Source: Cheiracanthium punctorium (taxonomy: Eukaryota; Arthropoda; Arachnida; Araneae; Cheiracanthiidae). Taken from it: 64,000 nucleotides of DNA. Positions 11,276-26,200 of this stretch are shown here, one piece after another. A program made the translations under genes and the position numbers. How positions within the stretch are numbered: the stretch's first letter is position 1; the number at the start of each line of letters is the position of its first letter. The stretch spans positions 2,728,001 through 2,792,000 of the forward strand of contig JAWZYV010012274.1 in the NCBI GenBank assembly GCA_038373885.1, given 5' to 3'. Under the pieces are notes generated by a model. It did no database searches. It saw nothing but the letters and a program-made list of their open reading frames with translations, and had not been told where the DNA came from.

Positions 11276-14200
11276 CATACACATACTCTACATATGATTA
11301 GAAAATATGTTGAATAAAAAAAGTCATCCACTTAGTGAAAATATTTTGCTGAGCATAGCCAAAAGCAGAACAAAGTTTAATAATTGAATTTTTTTTCTCT
11401 ACACCATACTCCTCTGACAGCATATATGCCATCTTGACCAAATTTGACATAGTGATATTAGGAGTGCCATAGAGAAAAGTTATGGTGCAGACTGCACCAT
11501 TGAAATTTTAAGGAAGGGTGTCGAGTAAAATAAAAGAATTTTATTAGGGATTCTTGAAAATTAGTTTTTATACATAAATAAGTTCAAATATGAGATTTCT
11601 CGTGTTTAGAGTTACAACTACCTCTACATTTTAATGAATTGAATAATTGTAATACAGAATTAGAGATATGGGGTGGATCTGGAAAAGTCAATCTTATCTG
11701 TCTTCATGGTCTTCATCTTCCCTTTGTCTCTTGAACAAAGAACTGTTCCTCACAACTTCAAGCAATATATTCTCACAGGAGACCAACATGAGAAGTGTGG
11801 CATTTTACTATGGAGAAATCAGATTCCTTTGGTGTGTGTTGCAGAAGCGTGTGCGTGTGGGGGGGGGGTTGGTCCAATTGTATTTTAACCCTGGCTATTG
11901 GACATCCCTGTTGGTCACCACTAGTTGAGTCACCATTAGTTTAAGGGATTATATACAGACAGGAGGCACCCAAAAAAGCAATTTTTCTTAAAGACCTTTT
12001 TAATTTATTAAAGTGGAAATTTGTACACATATTAAGGTAACTTTTTACTGTATTTTTGCATTTTTCTTTTGTAAAAGTATTTATTTTGAAAGCTGCTAGC
12101 TGCTATAGCTGATCTCCGGGAGCACCTCTAAAAAAAGGTTTCTTGCAGTGAGCACAATATCTCACAACTGGATCATTTAAAATAAGAAAAATTAAACATA
12201 TTTTGTTAGTATAATGTATTATCTTGTAATTTATCAAAAAAACAAGCAAAATAATTTTTGACAAAATGGCAGCTACTAAAAAAAAAGTCAATTTTCGGTA
12301 AAAATTTAGGGTTTAAATTGTTTATAAAATGGAAAATATTTATTGGTGAGAAAAATAACCTTTGATTAATTACCAAATACTGTACTTAAAAAGCTTGTGT
12401 TCAGTGATTGCAATATGCTTCTAGATGCGTAATTCATGCCTTAGAAATTCAAAATACACCTTAAGAATTTCGGAATACAAGTTTTTACGCATTGCTTTTC
12501 TATATTAAATTAGGTATACTTTATAAATAATTATTTTAAACTAAAAAAATCGAGTTATTGCACTAGTTTTTGTTAAACTCATATTTATGTACCTAGATGT
12601 ATAATCAGTTATTATTTATGTGTTAAATGCAGTTTAATTATGTATTTAAGAATTTAGCATGATTTTTTGCTGTTTAAATTACTCCTTCTAAAAAAGCTAA
12701 GAAGTATTTTTACTCTTCTGAAAAAATCCTAGATCGATCACTGCTTGTGTTAAAATACGTATGAGACTGATAGGTTCAGTCATTGCTGAGAAATCTTGCT
12801 CACCAACTTTAAAGGAGTTTTTCTTAAAATTGTATTTTAAAGTTTCAAACGTGCTTGACGATCTGCCACATTGTCACAAATATGTGTGTAACTTCAAAAA
12901 TATTCACCAGGTTGACAAGAAATTTTCTGTGTGTGTACTTAAATATATGCACATTATGAAAATAAAATAATAAAAATAATTTTTTGAAAATTTTAACAGT
13001 CTGTAAACCCTTAACATAATTTCAGATGTAGAACTTTTCTGCAAAGTTCATATTAATTTGTTGAATTCTACTTACATAGTCAATTTAAGACTTTTCTGTG
13101 AATCACAGCAAAATTTAACTTGTGTATTGCGTAACTTTATATTTGTTAACAGAACACTTGTATGCAGTGGCAGAATATGGTGAAATGAAGCAGGCAAAAA
13201 GATAGATACACAAACAACATAAAAATAAATCTTCACCAAAGAGCTTCTATTTACCGATAATAAGTACAGGTTTTTAGCATAGAGAAAAGCTCTGCAGTTA
13301 CTGAGTTTTCATCCAAATTTTGGGTGCATTCTTCAAGAAAATGTTTTAAAAGGGGTCATTGTTTACTCATGCTAAATAAGGTTTTTGGTTCATAAAGTAC
13401 TCATTGAAGTGCCACATCACCTACTTCACTTGAAAAACCCCTACTGTTTCATTTAATTTTTGTAATAAGCTGATTTTTATTTCTTTTATTAGAACTAAAC
13501 AGCTCAAGCATGGTTTCATAATTTTCTATTTTTATGTGACATGTCCCAAATGCAATTTTGTGTGGGCCTCACCTCATCACCTTTTGAATTGTGCAGGTCT
13601 TGACAGGGATGACATAAACCTTAGATCTCATCTTGTGTATGATTTTTCAAAGGTACTCGGTCTTATGGATTTGGTCTGGCCTGCAGCTAGACTATTGGGA
13701 ATATAAGTCACCCACGCACACTTATATTTTAATGTTTTAACCCCTCCTCCAAACAAAAAATTAGCATTGCTTTGAATCCATCTAGTTATGTTATTCTTGT
13801 ATGAGTATATGAATTGTGCTTCAACCATTCCTCAATAACTGTGAAACCTTTATAATTATTGCACTTAAATATTTTGTTACTTTTTGACAAACTTTATAAT
13901 ACTTAGTATTTAACTCTGTATTGTACAAAGACACATACATAGAAATTTATATGAATTTTTCTTTTGTCTTTTAGGTTACTATGACCATTGAGTTCGCTTG
14001 TATGCTGTTCTACTTATTTCGACTTTTTCACTGTGCATCTTTTTTACCTCCAGAAATATTTTACAGAGATAAGAAACATATCATAGTTTTAGCTACAATA
14101 TTTCTTACAGCTATAGATATGGCCTGTTATATTGGTCTTGTAAATACAGGGTACGAAGACTTTGCATATCGTTGGTCTAGACCATTCAGGCCAGTATTTA

Positions 14201-17200
14201 TGGTTAATTTTAGTGAAAGTAAACAGGTAAGATCAGTGACATGATGATTTCATGATTTGATAATACACTATATTTTATATTGTTTCAAAAACATGGATCA
14301 AAATACATCTCAGATGTATTGTTAGCCTTTAGTTACTCATTGTCTCTCCCTTACTCATTGCAATCCAAAGTTTTCTCAGCAGTATATTTGTAGATTATAA
14401 AATTCTAAATTTTAAGGTAAAAAATGTTTCTAAGGACTAGTTTTAAATACAATAACTAATTTTTACGATGAATAAAAAATACTTAAGATGAGCATTTCTG
14501 GCATTACTATACAATGTGAAATCTATATTGAAAATTTTTAGTTTTCCCTCTTTTACCAAATTTCAGTCAAATTGTTTAGTCGTTCATGAGAAAAAATTTA
14601 AATATGCACATACATATACGTTATTATTCCTCATTTGAGTATAAAGTAACACTAATTAGAGGCAAGAGACATATTTGAGCTAATTTTTAGAAGTTCCCAA
14701 GTGGTACATTTCATTTGCTGGAGAGACTTCACTCAATCTCTCAAGACAAATGAGCGACAAAAAACCTACATGCGTCTCTTAACATGAGTCACCTGTGAGT
14801 TAGCTAGTAGGAAAGTTTAAAGGCAAAGCATAATTAAAACAGTGCCTGTTAAAAATGCTACTGGTATATAAAATACACCAATATGAGTAACTAAGGGTTA
14901 ATTCAGGTCAAGTTATATACCATATGCATATAAATTAGATGAAGTGGTTGATGTGAAGTTGGCCTTTTCAAAAAGATGAATTTATTTATAAATTTCCATT
15001 GTCTTTTATTTTTCTTTTGTTTATTTGAAGCATATCAGTAGTGAATTACAAAGGAAGAATAAACAATTTTGTCAAGTATATTTTGATGGAAAATTTTGAG
15101 TTAATTTTATGGCAAGACTATTTAATTATATCAGTTATCAAAATATCTTCCCACATAAAATATTTCATAAATATGCAAAATAGCCATGACAATATCAGAT
15201 AGGTTTTATCTAAGTATCTGAAATTTAATTGTATGTTTATATAGGTGGCATAGCCCCCCAAAATAGTGTAGATCAGTAGCATATAAGTAGAAAAAAAATT
15301 CCTTGTTAATTCTTTTTTTTTTTTTTTTTTTACATAGGTTAGAAGAGCTTTCAGAAATATAAGGAAGACACTCCCAGATATTTTGAATGTTCTTATTTTA
15401 TTTTTTCTGAGTATTGCATTATTTTCTTTGATGGCTCAAAAATTGTTTCAGAAAAGGTAATGCTTGATGTTTTATAATTAAATATTAATGCATAAAATCT
15501 TTGAAACATGTGGTTGAGCAATATACTGGAATATAGAGTTTAAATAACAATCAAATTTTTGTATACCATCCAACAAATACTGTATATATTGGCGTATAAC
15601 ACACACTTTCAGCTTAAAAAAGTGATTTCATTTTTTCATGTGTGTGTATACTCCCAATATAAAATGCATAACATAAAATATAAAATGAATTTCTTGACCT
15701 ATCCTAAATTTACTGATGCATGTTATACACCAGGATATACAGTAACTCTATAAACATAGAATTTGGATAAGTGCTCATTTGATTTAGTACAAGACAAAAA
15801 ATTGCTCTGTGGACCCTGAATTATGCCTCTCTAAATGCATGCATTTTTATATGAACAGTCACCACAGAATTTATTAACAAGAATTGCTAGAAATAAAAAC
15901 TTGGCTAAATAGCAATACAATTTTTTTTCTTTCTCTCTTTTTATTTATTTATTTATATTTTTTTTTTTGGGGGGGGGGGGGTAGGTCATACCTCAAAATC
16001 CAAACAGTTTGGAAATGCTTTTGGCTAAAATTTTGGAAATATGTGAAAATTGTGTTGCTATTTTTTAAAAAAATTACACTTTTAGGTTTGAAGACCGAAT
16101 CAAACTTTTGAGACTTTCCACACAGTAAATTAAAGTATGTTATTTGTAAATGATTAAAATGCGAGGCCAACCTTATAGTATCATTGCCAGGCTTGTGTGC
16201 CTTAGAGAAAGGGACTGCAAACATTTCTTAAATTGGGTACAGTCTCCAGATGAAACTATACTCTGCAGCACGGTTTTTAAAACTTTTTAGTGTGGGGACC
16301 CCGTAATATTTGCAAAAATTTTGTGGGACCCCATGAGCATTGCTCATATCTAATATATGTGTGAGTGAAACTATCCTTTTTTTCAACTGTACTGTAATAT
16401 ACTATTGCATTTTTAGGTCATTAAGTTTAATTTTAAGATGTAGAATGACGTGAAATTTTTAAACAAGTAACAAACTCAAAAATATAATACAGTACAATTA
16501 TAAAAATAAATTCAATCACTTGGGTAAATTGAAACATTCTGTCCATTAAGTGTACTTGGAAGGTCAGCACTAAAGACACCCACCCACTTCTAACATTGTA
16601 TATGTGAGGATTAAGTATTAAAGGGAAGAGTGTGCCTGTACAGTCGAGCGCCAAAAATCCGGCGACCTAAAGCCTGCAAAAGTACAAAATCTGCTCACCT
16701 GCTCTGATAGTACAATTTAACTAATGTAATTTTTATTTACCCTTTCATTTTTATAGAATTCAAGAGATATCTAGCTCTCTTAAAATATTTTCTTATTAAA
16801 TAAGAAATAAATATCTAATATTTAGTTATGAATCTAGTGTAATAATATTTTAGAAATCAGATGAGTAAATTATTTCTGTGTTAAAACATTGAAATGTGTG
16901 CTGAACATAAATAAATCATTATGCATATATCTAATTACATAATTAAATATAGTGTCACTTAAATTAAAAATATATCTTGTGATATTTTGTGTATTTACAA
17001 GAGAAAATTCTTCTTGGATAAATTCAAAATGTCCCTGTTTATTTCAAGAAAATTTAGCAATTGCATAATTAAACTTATATTAAATGCAAAGAAGCATGGT
17101 TTACTATAGGGAAGTATTTGTGCTAACTATACAGAGTTATATAAGTACTTTTAAAATGCTCAAAATGGTAGTTAAAGAATGAAGAAATAAAATTTGCTCA

Positions 17201-20200
17201 TTTGCAACACTCACGTTTAATTTCAATGTTATAAAAAGAAGTAGGTTTTAGAAAATATGTAATGGAAAAAATATTTTCAGTATTTTATTAATTTTTTTAA
17301 ATATTCAATGTTTTATTCTTTTAAAAAAGGCTGCAAAGTCGCTGTAAATCATAAATTGCTTACTTCGACATCAAATCCAATTATATTATGCATGCAATTT
17401 CATTTTCTGTTCAGCACAAATTTCAACAAGTAACAAAAGTACATTTGTTTTAAGTAAATAAACTCAGAAATAATTTACTAACCTTTTTAAATTGAGTGTT
17501 TTTCTTGTTGGTATATTATCTTGTGTAAGCTGTTAAACTTTTGAATATGTCACCCAACATTTTGCCTAGCAACACTGCACTGTGTCAAGAAAAGCTAACA
17601 AAACACTCCTGAAAAAAATGCTGCCAAGCAGAATGAAAAGGGGGCTTCTTATTGGATAGAAGATAAGAGATAGCAGCGTGAAATTCTTCAAATCGACGTG
17701 TGCAGGGGAGGGGTAGCGATGTTGTACTAGGAATCAGCATCTCCTTTCATCCCCCTTCCCTACAGACGGCACCATCTCTGAATAGTCTTTTCAAGGTCCA
17801 ATTTTGACCTCGGTTTGATGGATCAAAAATTTCTGAGAGCAAGGAGTATATGAAGAAGGTTGGTTAAGTTTTCTCCCAAGGTCAGGGAGCTGCGGAATGA
17901 ATTGCACGTCAGCGGTATAGTTTCAGCGGATGTTAAATGGATATCGAGCTAAAATTCCCGAGTACGAGCCGATGAAATAGACAGTTGGCCAACTTTTTAC
18001 TGAACTCTTTTGCTGCCTGGGTTCTCTTCCATTTTCACAATTTTTATTTGAGTTTTTCTTGTTAAGCTGCAGTTTGTTGAATTACTGTTCATTAAAATAG
18101 TTGTGTTGCTATTTGACTTGTATCTCATTAACTTTTTTAAGCCCTGTTAGACACGTGTTATTTACAGGAACTTTAAGGTATACATATTATTTTACTGTAT
18201 AATGAATGATACCTTTGAAATAACCTTTCTGTCTACTGACAGCACTTAGTGTCATAAAAATAAGATTGTTTAAAATAAATTTGATTATTTTTTGTAATTA
18301 CTTCTTTGAAAATCACTGAAATATTTTATTTAATCCGCTTATGTCATGACTGCATGTTCTTTGAAACTAGGTTTGCTGTAAATAGATAGCTTCTCGCTCA
18401 TTTTTGATCATTCATATCAAGTCAATGAAAGAAAATATGAGTATTAGCAAATTGGTAAATGTTGGTTTTGTTATTAAAGGACTAGATTTCCAAAAGTATG
18501 TTGTTCAAATTGTATTACTTTATTAATTGTATATTCAGCGCTAAGCTATTCTGTTGAAGAAAATTAATCATTTTTTGTGAAACAGTCATCAACATTATAT
18601 CTCATTTTATTTTTCTATTTTCTTACATTAATCAATATTTATCATTGTCTAACTGAAACGATAAAAAATAAGTTTTAAGTGATATTCTTGGGCATTCTTA
18701 ATTTTATAGGTGAAGGGTCCCCCCCCTACAGTTATACCATAAATATCTCACACTCTCACACTCTTTAGCTCCCCCATTTTGCTCCTAAATCTTTTTCTTT
18801 TCTAATTAAAAAATTCACCATCATTATACATATAATTTTTACAAATTTTTCTAGGTCACTAAAATATCCTGATGGAAAGCCATATTTTGTAAACTACTTA
18901 GATATTTACTTTCAATTATATGTCTTAGTAACAACAGCAAACAACCCTGATGTCATGTAAGTTAAAAAATTGATTTTAGAAATTGTTGCTATCTTTACTT
19001 AAATGAATCTTACTTACATAAAACAAATTTTGTGTCTGTACTTTTGTGTACAGACACTAAATTTATCTTGTAGATTCTCTAGAAGTTTCCATAGCATTTT
19101 AAAAATTTTATTTTTGAGAAACAACTATTTACTGTTCTAGTTATAAATAGAAAATATGTATACAGTTTACAGTAAACTACCTACTATGGTGCATATATAA
19201 GGGGCAGTCAAATGAAAACAAGATTGAGTAAAAAAACTAGTATCGAGGGCAAGTTGGTAATGCAGACGAATGTTTGTATAGAAGTGCTCTTTATTGGAAA
19301 TTAAGAATTGATTGTTTTTGTTGTTACTTATGCCCTCTGACCGTAGTCAGATAATGTAGACACATGTGCACATGTATTGTTTATTGACACATGTACGCAG
19401 TTTGTAGACACATGTGCACAGGTATTGTTTAACAACTTGGAGGACATTGGAGCCACAACAGATTTTACATGCACCAGCTCCCATTAGCTTACACCGTCCT
19501 ACAGCAGTCAAGTTGAGAGGGAGTTGACCCTCCCAGTCACTGCCCAAGCCGAATGCTGCTTCACTTGCCATGTTCTTAAAGGAACGGAGTTTAGCACCCA
19601 GATCATTATGGGACAGAATTGTACAAACATTCACCAATCAGCCATTTGCCTGTTAGAGACACTCGAAGTGAGGTTAGAGATGCATGTGCATCTGATATGG
19701 AAGCTGGGAAGAGGAACAGCTAGGTGTAGTGCATTTTTTTTGACAGCAGAAGAGGATTGTCATTAAAGCACAAATGAAAGTGAAATTCATGAACAAATGT
19801 TTGCTGTGTATGATAAACGTGTTATGTGATGTGTGCACATCATACCTGCCATATCTCCCGAATTTTAAAGCAATCTCCCAAACTCCCAAAAAATTAAAAA
19901 TTCTCCCAAATTTTTCAAAAATCATCTCATGATTTAACTAATATTTAGTTTTTGGGGAAATCTTCCAGAACTTAATGAGCGCTAATGGCAGTTATTTGTA
20001 CCATTTTCTGACATTCACATGTTTTACAGCCTAATTTATGCCATGCTACTCCAATTTTCCGAAATTGCTGATAATGTCATCATGGTGTCAATTTGCTTAT
20101 CTGAAGGAGACATTTGCCAACAATTGAGATTTTTTTTTTTGCAGCAATTTGTGAAAATGTGCCGCTTTGTTTGTTTTATTTTGCAGATCAGTAGATTTCT

Positions 20201-23200
20201 TTTTTCTTTATATTTGTAGATTGATAAATTGCGTTATTTTATCAAATTTTTTCGGCTGAAAAATTTTGAAAGCATTAAGCTGTGTCACTGTCCTAATTTC
20301 AATCTTTTTCCACCCACTTTGATAATGAATGTTTTTCCTTTAGTCAGATCTGCAATGCTGTACTAGTAAAGTGACTCCTGTTTCCAATTTATTTATTTTT
20401 TAAAACTTTTTTTCTCTTTTAAGAAAAATACTATTAAAAAAAACTTTATTGTACAGGACAGGCTTCTTGTATGAAAGAGACAACATTACAAAAGATTTTA
20501 AAGTAAAAGCTGAAACAAAGAATATTTTGACAGGGAAAGAAATATTTATAAAAGCAAACAGGATTGTAACTTGATCATACTTTTCCCTTTTAACTGCATT
20601 TTAGATGATCTACAGTACTCTTTTCTGCATTAACTGCTTTTTTAAATTTGATTGTTTCATGTTTCAATAAACAATTTTTAAATACTCGCAATTGGTTTTG
20701 CATTGTATATGTATAAATGTGCATGGTCTTTAATACATCAAGCATGTGAATTTTTTTATAAAGTTAAGTTGTCGCATAGTGACCCACTTAAGTCACATAG
20801 TGACACACCTTTGTGGAATTTTAAATTTACACTACTTTTCCAAATTCAGCATATTCTAAATAGATTGGTGTGAAGCCAAAATAAGTCCTATACACACCAA
20901 AATCAATACTGGTCTTGCAACGGGAATCACCCAATACCCAATTAGAGCATATATATACATATGTACCCAATTTGAGCTGAATCGAATGCCCCATTTAGGA
21001 GCTATCGTGTTCACTCACATACACACACACATACATATATACATCTCGTAAAAATAGCATAAATGAATTCAGAAGACCTCAAAACGTGTAAATACACCAA
21101 AATCTCGAAGCCAAATTTTTTCATGATTACAATACTTCCCTTACATGGTACATGTTCGAAAGTAAAAAGATGTCGCCTTTTATGCTCTACTTAGTTTTTG
21201 AGTTCGAAATGACGCCTGTTCGAAGCTGGTGCCTAGATGTGATGCTTACTGTGTAGGGCCTCCCCTGGTTACAAAAATAAGATGGTTAAATGATAAAAAC
21301 CTACAAAAAGGTACAAATTATGTTGTCTTATATTAATTCTGAAGAGCTTCTGGATATATTGGCCTTTATAAAAAAAATGGAAAGGAAATAAAAATTAAGA
21401 AAATCTGAAACACTTTCAGATTTTAAATATGCACTCAAGTGCTATATATTAAAAGTGTATTATAATCCATGGGTCTTCCCTATTTTCTTTACTTATTCCA
21501 TTAATTTGGAAAGTATATTATTATTCATGAGTGTGATTAAACAAAATTAAATTTGATATTTCTAACATTCTTTTTCTGGATGTAATACATTAAAAATAGA
21601 TGGGAAAAAGCTGTGCAGAGAAATGCACAATTCGAACTGAATGAAAGTTTCAAAAGCTTATTTAGGTGTATTCATAATCCAAGTAGCAGACGATAAAATC
21701 ATGATAAATTGTGCCAAGCGCTAGAATCACATCTCAAAATCGCATATCAGCCATTTTATTTTTCTCCAAATTAAAAAGTTGCACATTTTAGTCTCGGAAA
21801 ATTTCCAAATCCTATTTTTCTTTTGAGTATAAAACATTTCATTCCTGTTCTGATTTCACATGCACACAATATTTTAATTAAAAAATAACCTTACAAAAAT
21901 AATCTAAACAAAAACATTATTTTATTTTTACTTCAAGAGTCTGAAACATTTAATAAACTTGCCAATTGTGGCTTACTCCTCACGCTTTCCACTGTGGGCA
22001 GTTACAATATGAAATGGCGTAGAGCAAAAATTAGCCTTTTGCAACATGTTTTTTATCGATATCTCCTAAAATAATTTGAATTTTTAAAAAATTGCTTTTA
22101 GGTATGTCGGGACATGTCCTGGAGTATTTCCATACAAAATTTGATAGGTCTACGATCACCCGTTTCAGAGCTATGTGAAACACAGACTAACCAACTAACT
22201 GACATTTTACAGTTTGTTTTATTTATATAGATTATGGCAATTGCTTTAGAAATAATTAATAGTTTATTTACTTTTTCCCCCCATCCGTCTTGTTTTAATT
22301 TAACTGCCCCTGTGTTAAGTAACATTAGCCACGGTTTATTTAACCCTTTCAGATCTCGTTAAATAATTTCTCTCAGATATGAATATGTGAATATTTTTAT
22401 AACAATAATTAACTTTGCAATAAAATAAATTCTGATTACTAATTTTTTATAAAATATATAAAACCGTTTACAGCTTAAAATCATTAGTATTGACTTTGCA
22501 ATATTCTTTGAAAATTTGTGTTCACAATTGTGTACAACTAGTCTGAAAGGGTTAATGTTTGAATAATTAGGAAAAGAATTCTTGGAAAATTAGTTATAGG
22601 GTGGAAGTATTGTTTTCACAAAACAGTCTTCAAAGCATCAGCCAGAATATATAATTTTTATTTAAGCAAAAATTGTTTTGAATGTGTTACTTAATTTCAC
22701 AGCATTTATAATTTTAAAAAATGTGTTCTGAGAATTTATTTCACTTTCGGGCTGAAACATTGGAAATCCCTGAAAATATGACAGGATTTTAGAATGCTCA
22801 TATTCTTTAACAAAAATATGGATTAAATAATTCTTAATTAATTTTTTAAGGAAGTAATATGTAATGAAATAAAAAAATTTAAGAGAAAATGTGATTTGCT
22901 TAAGCCCCTCTCTTCCAAAAGATTTTTGAGAGTTATTAGCAATAGGGAGATCTTTAGAGAGGTGTATAGCCTTTCTGAAAAACTTTTCTTTATCTTATAT
23001 AAGCTAAGGTAATATTACTAGTTATCTTATATAAGCTAAGGTAATATTACTAGAAGACTACTTATAAAAGTTAAATTTATTTTATAAAATTGTTTTATCC
23101 GATGTTCTTTCACTGTCTACTTTTCTTTTTTCCCCATTTTCTTTTGTATCTTAATTATGTAGATATTGGATTTTTTAATGACGATTTTATTAAGTAATGA

Positions 23201-26200
23201 ATTAAAATGTGAACAAAATTTTTATAGTGTCCATATAATTTTTGTTTTGTGTTAGTTACTTATAAAGCAAAGTCAAGGAGAAAAACTTCATTTTTATATC
23301 TATTTGCTCTTTTAGGATGCCAGCATATGACATGAATCGGTGGTATGCTTTGTTTTTTATTGCATACCTTATTATTTGCCTATACATATTTATGAACATA
23401 TTTCTGGCTGTTGTTTATAATAATTACAGAAAGCATTTGAAAGTAAGTTTTATTTTCTTTTCTCTTGTTTTTTTTTCCCTTAAAGTGATATAAATTGTAA
23501 GTTTATCTTCTTTAAGGCGTTTCCCTACTAGGGAGGTATCTTTAAGTATTAAAACATGTTTACTTTGATAGATATTAATAGATACAATCTAGATTTAAAA
23601 AAAAAAATATTCCTGTTCTTTGTTTGATTTTTAAAATGTGTGTTATTTCAGTTCCAAGATTGTTAAATGGAGGGGAAAAATAGTTTTTTGAAATTTTAAG
23701 ATTTTTCTATCCAATAGCTCACATACATGAATTGAATAAAAAAATATGCTTTTATTTTTAAAAATCAAATTTTATCATCCAAAGTAAAAAGTAATCTTCT
23801 GTCTGTCTGTTTTTCATGGATTAATGGGGACTAGGCACATCTGCTTTTTACAACATTTTGTACCAACCCCAAATCCAGATTAGAGTGATAGTGACATCAC
23901 CTGCCAAGCATATTAATATCTACCTCATTTAAGAGCTGATAGATAGCAGCACTTACCAATTGTTAGGGGGCTTCTTAATTTTTTGGAGCAGATACCAAAC
24001 AGAAGACCCAAGGCATAGTTTTGCCACCCCCAGAAGTGTCGTTTTGGATAAGAACTTGAAGGACATTATGACCTCCACATTTTTTATGTACTCCAGTTGC
24101 CATTAGCGAGCACGACCATCTGGGTTGGTCCCAGGATCAAACCTGCAACCCTTCGGCCATGAGAATGACACCTCTCCCAACTGGGCTACTGCATCTCTAA
24201 AAAGTAATCTTAATATCTTAAATAATTTGAAATGCTGCCATTTTAATTTATTAATTTTTATTTCTACAGTTACGTATAATTTTTATAATTAACCGACTAA
24301 CTGGAGTATAATGGAATGATATAAAGCAGTAATTCAATGTTTCAATACAACTTAAAAAATGTTTTATTTCTTAAATGCCGATTCAATGCTCAAACTAATT
24401 GGACTAATCTAGTTACAGCTTTTGAACACTTGAATATGTAGAAAAATGTATTTTCCTCTACATATTACTCTGTCTATGTTTGCTAGTGTGAAAACATTTT
24501 TTTAAAAGTAAAAGTATCTCTGAATAAGTGTTACAGTATTTGTTTCAATCTTTTTATGATTTTTTCATAAATTGCAGTAACTATAAACTATAAGGTTATT
24601 TTTGTAAAATACTTGATTAGTGTATAAATTAAGGTCATTTTGATTCACTTTAATATTAAATAAACAATTTTAATAGATTCTATAAGTGTTAAGCATTTAA
24701 GAAAGGCCATTTTAAGTTTAAAAAAAATGCATAGTAATTAGAAAAAAGTATATTTTAGTTGAAATTAATACCGTAGAAAGTATAATATTGATTGCAAGTA
24801 ATTTAATCCATTACCTGAATGGAGAGGATAGTTAAAAACAAAGTTACATATGTTTATTTATATTTCTTTGTAGGTAACATTTTTGGTGCTTGTGATGTCT
24901 TTGTTAATAGGTGAGGGGATTTCAGTGTTTGTGAGAATGGCTTATATTATTAACATTAACATTTTTTTTTTCTTTTATACACATACATTCTTTTATACAC
25001 ATGACATTTCTATCATTTTCTTAGTTGCTGCTGCACGTATTTTGTAATACACTTAGTGTTCAAAACTTAAGCACAAAGTTAATTTCCTTAACCATAGCTG
25101 CAAGAAATCATCCGTAAAATCATCATTCAGTAAAATATTTATAAAACGAATTTTGTTGGACCAAAGATCAAATTTGTAATTCTGAAAAATTTCATTAAGT
25201 CTGGATTAATACACAATGAATTTCTTTTAATGGAAAAATTTTATTTGATTATCTGAAATAATTATGAAATTTTGAATGAGATTTTATTGTACAAGGGCAA
25301 GGCTTGAAATAAGTCATGGCCACCACAGATAATGCTGCAAGGTTAACTCAAGTAGCTGCGGCGATGAACAGTTCTTGTGGCAAGTTTAGCCACGAGCATT
25401 TAAATCTTTTATTACGTGTATGTTTCAATCTTGGATGGATTTTAAGGTTACAGATGAAATTGCAGAATGTTTACAAGAAAAGAAAAGCATTTTATTTGTC
25501 GTTGTCTTTTTATTGCATTCATTTCTTTTAAAGCTAAGCAAAAAGTACAACTGAATGAACTGTTATTGGGAAATTTTACCATTTTGCTGTGAGCTAAATA
25601 CTTTTTGCTACCAGCTTATAACAGCCCACAGCATTTTTTGTCAGCTTCAAAATCTTATATCAAGCCCTAGTACAGAGGCAGTGTTTTGTAGTTTAAGGAT
25701 AAAGGAAAGCACTGTCCCAAGGGTACAGTAGGCATTGAACCAGGAAAAAAGCTTTATTTAAAGTGTAGCATTAGTACAAATTATTTGTCCAAAACATCTA
25801 GATGTCCAAAACATCTAGATGCATATAATTCCTTTACTACCTTGTTATTTGATATATTTTCATCACTGAGTAGTAGATGAGTGGTTAAACTGGCATCTCA
25901 AAGTCAGTATCTGCATTCTACAATGAGCATATACTTAGGTTATTGGGTGTTCGTCAGCAGATATTGCAAAAAAAGCATATTAAAAATACCCTATCCATAT
26001 TCAGAGTGATTTAAATTGATGAAGTATTCTGGCAACGTCGTCAACATCGTTTGATGAAGCAACATCATTTTTTATTTTCCTGTAGCTCTTTTTCTGTTTG
26101 TACTGGTGTGATTAGGAGTATTAAAATGAAGTTCTGAATCATTGAACAGGATTTCTTTTCATCTGTTTGTGCTGATCGTTTGCAGATTTTGTGCAATTAG

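Larger units (their letters stand above)
15457..18854 (+). other. TPC1 intron 5
   Basis: GTAATG...TTCTAG, 3398 nt. Includes a T-run then G-run at 15960-15981, a hAT-like remnant at 16266-16340, a pogo-like end at 16641, and a less AT-rich stretch of unknown nature at about 17640-17990. No coding sequence. Confidence 0.6.
18957..23315 (+). other. TPC1 intron 6
   Basis: GTAAGT...TTTTAG, 4359 nt. Contains a mariner-like end and SINE at 19198-19640, possible LINE 3' ends, a piggyBac-type MITE at 22344-22551 and a 31-bp perfect duplication at about 22990-23053. Confidence 0.7.

Noticed and set aside
24120..24197. A functional tRNA gene
   Set aside because: Boxes A and B are present but no cloverleaf can be closed and the sequence continues into a SINE body shared with other loci.
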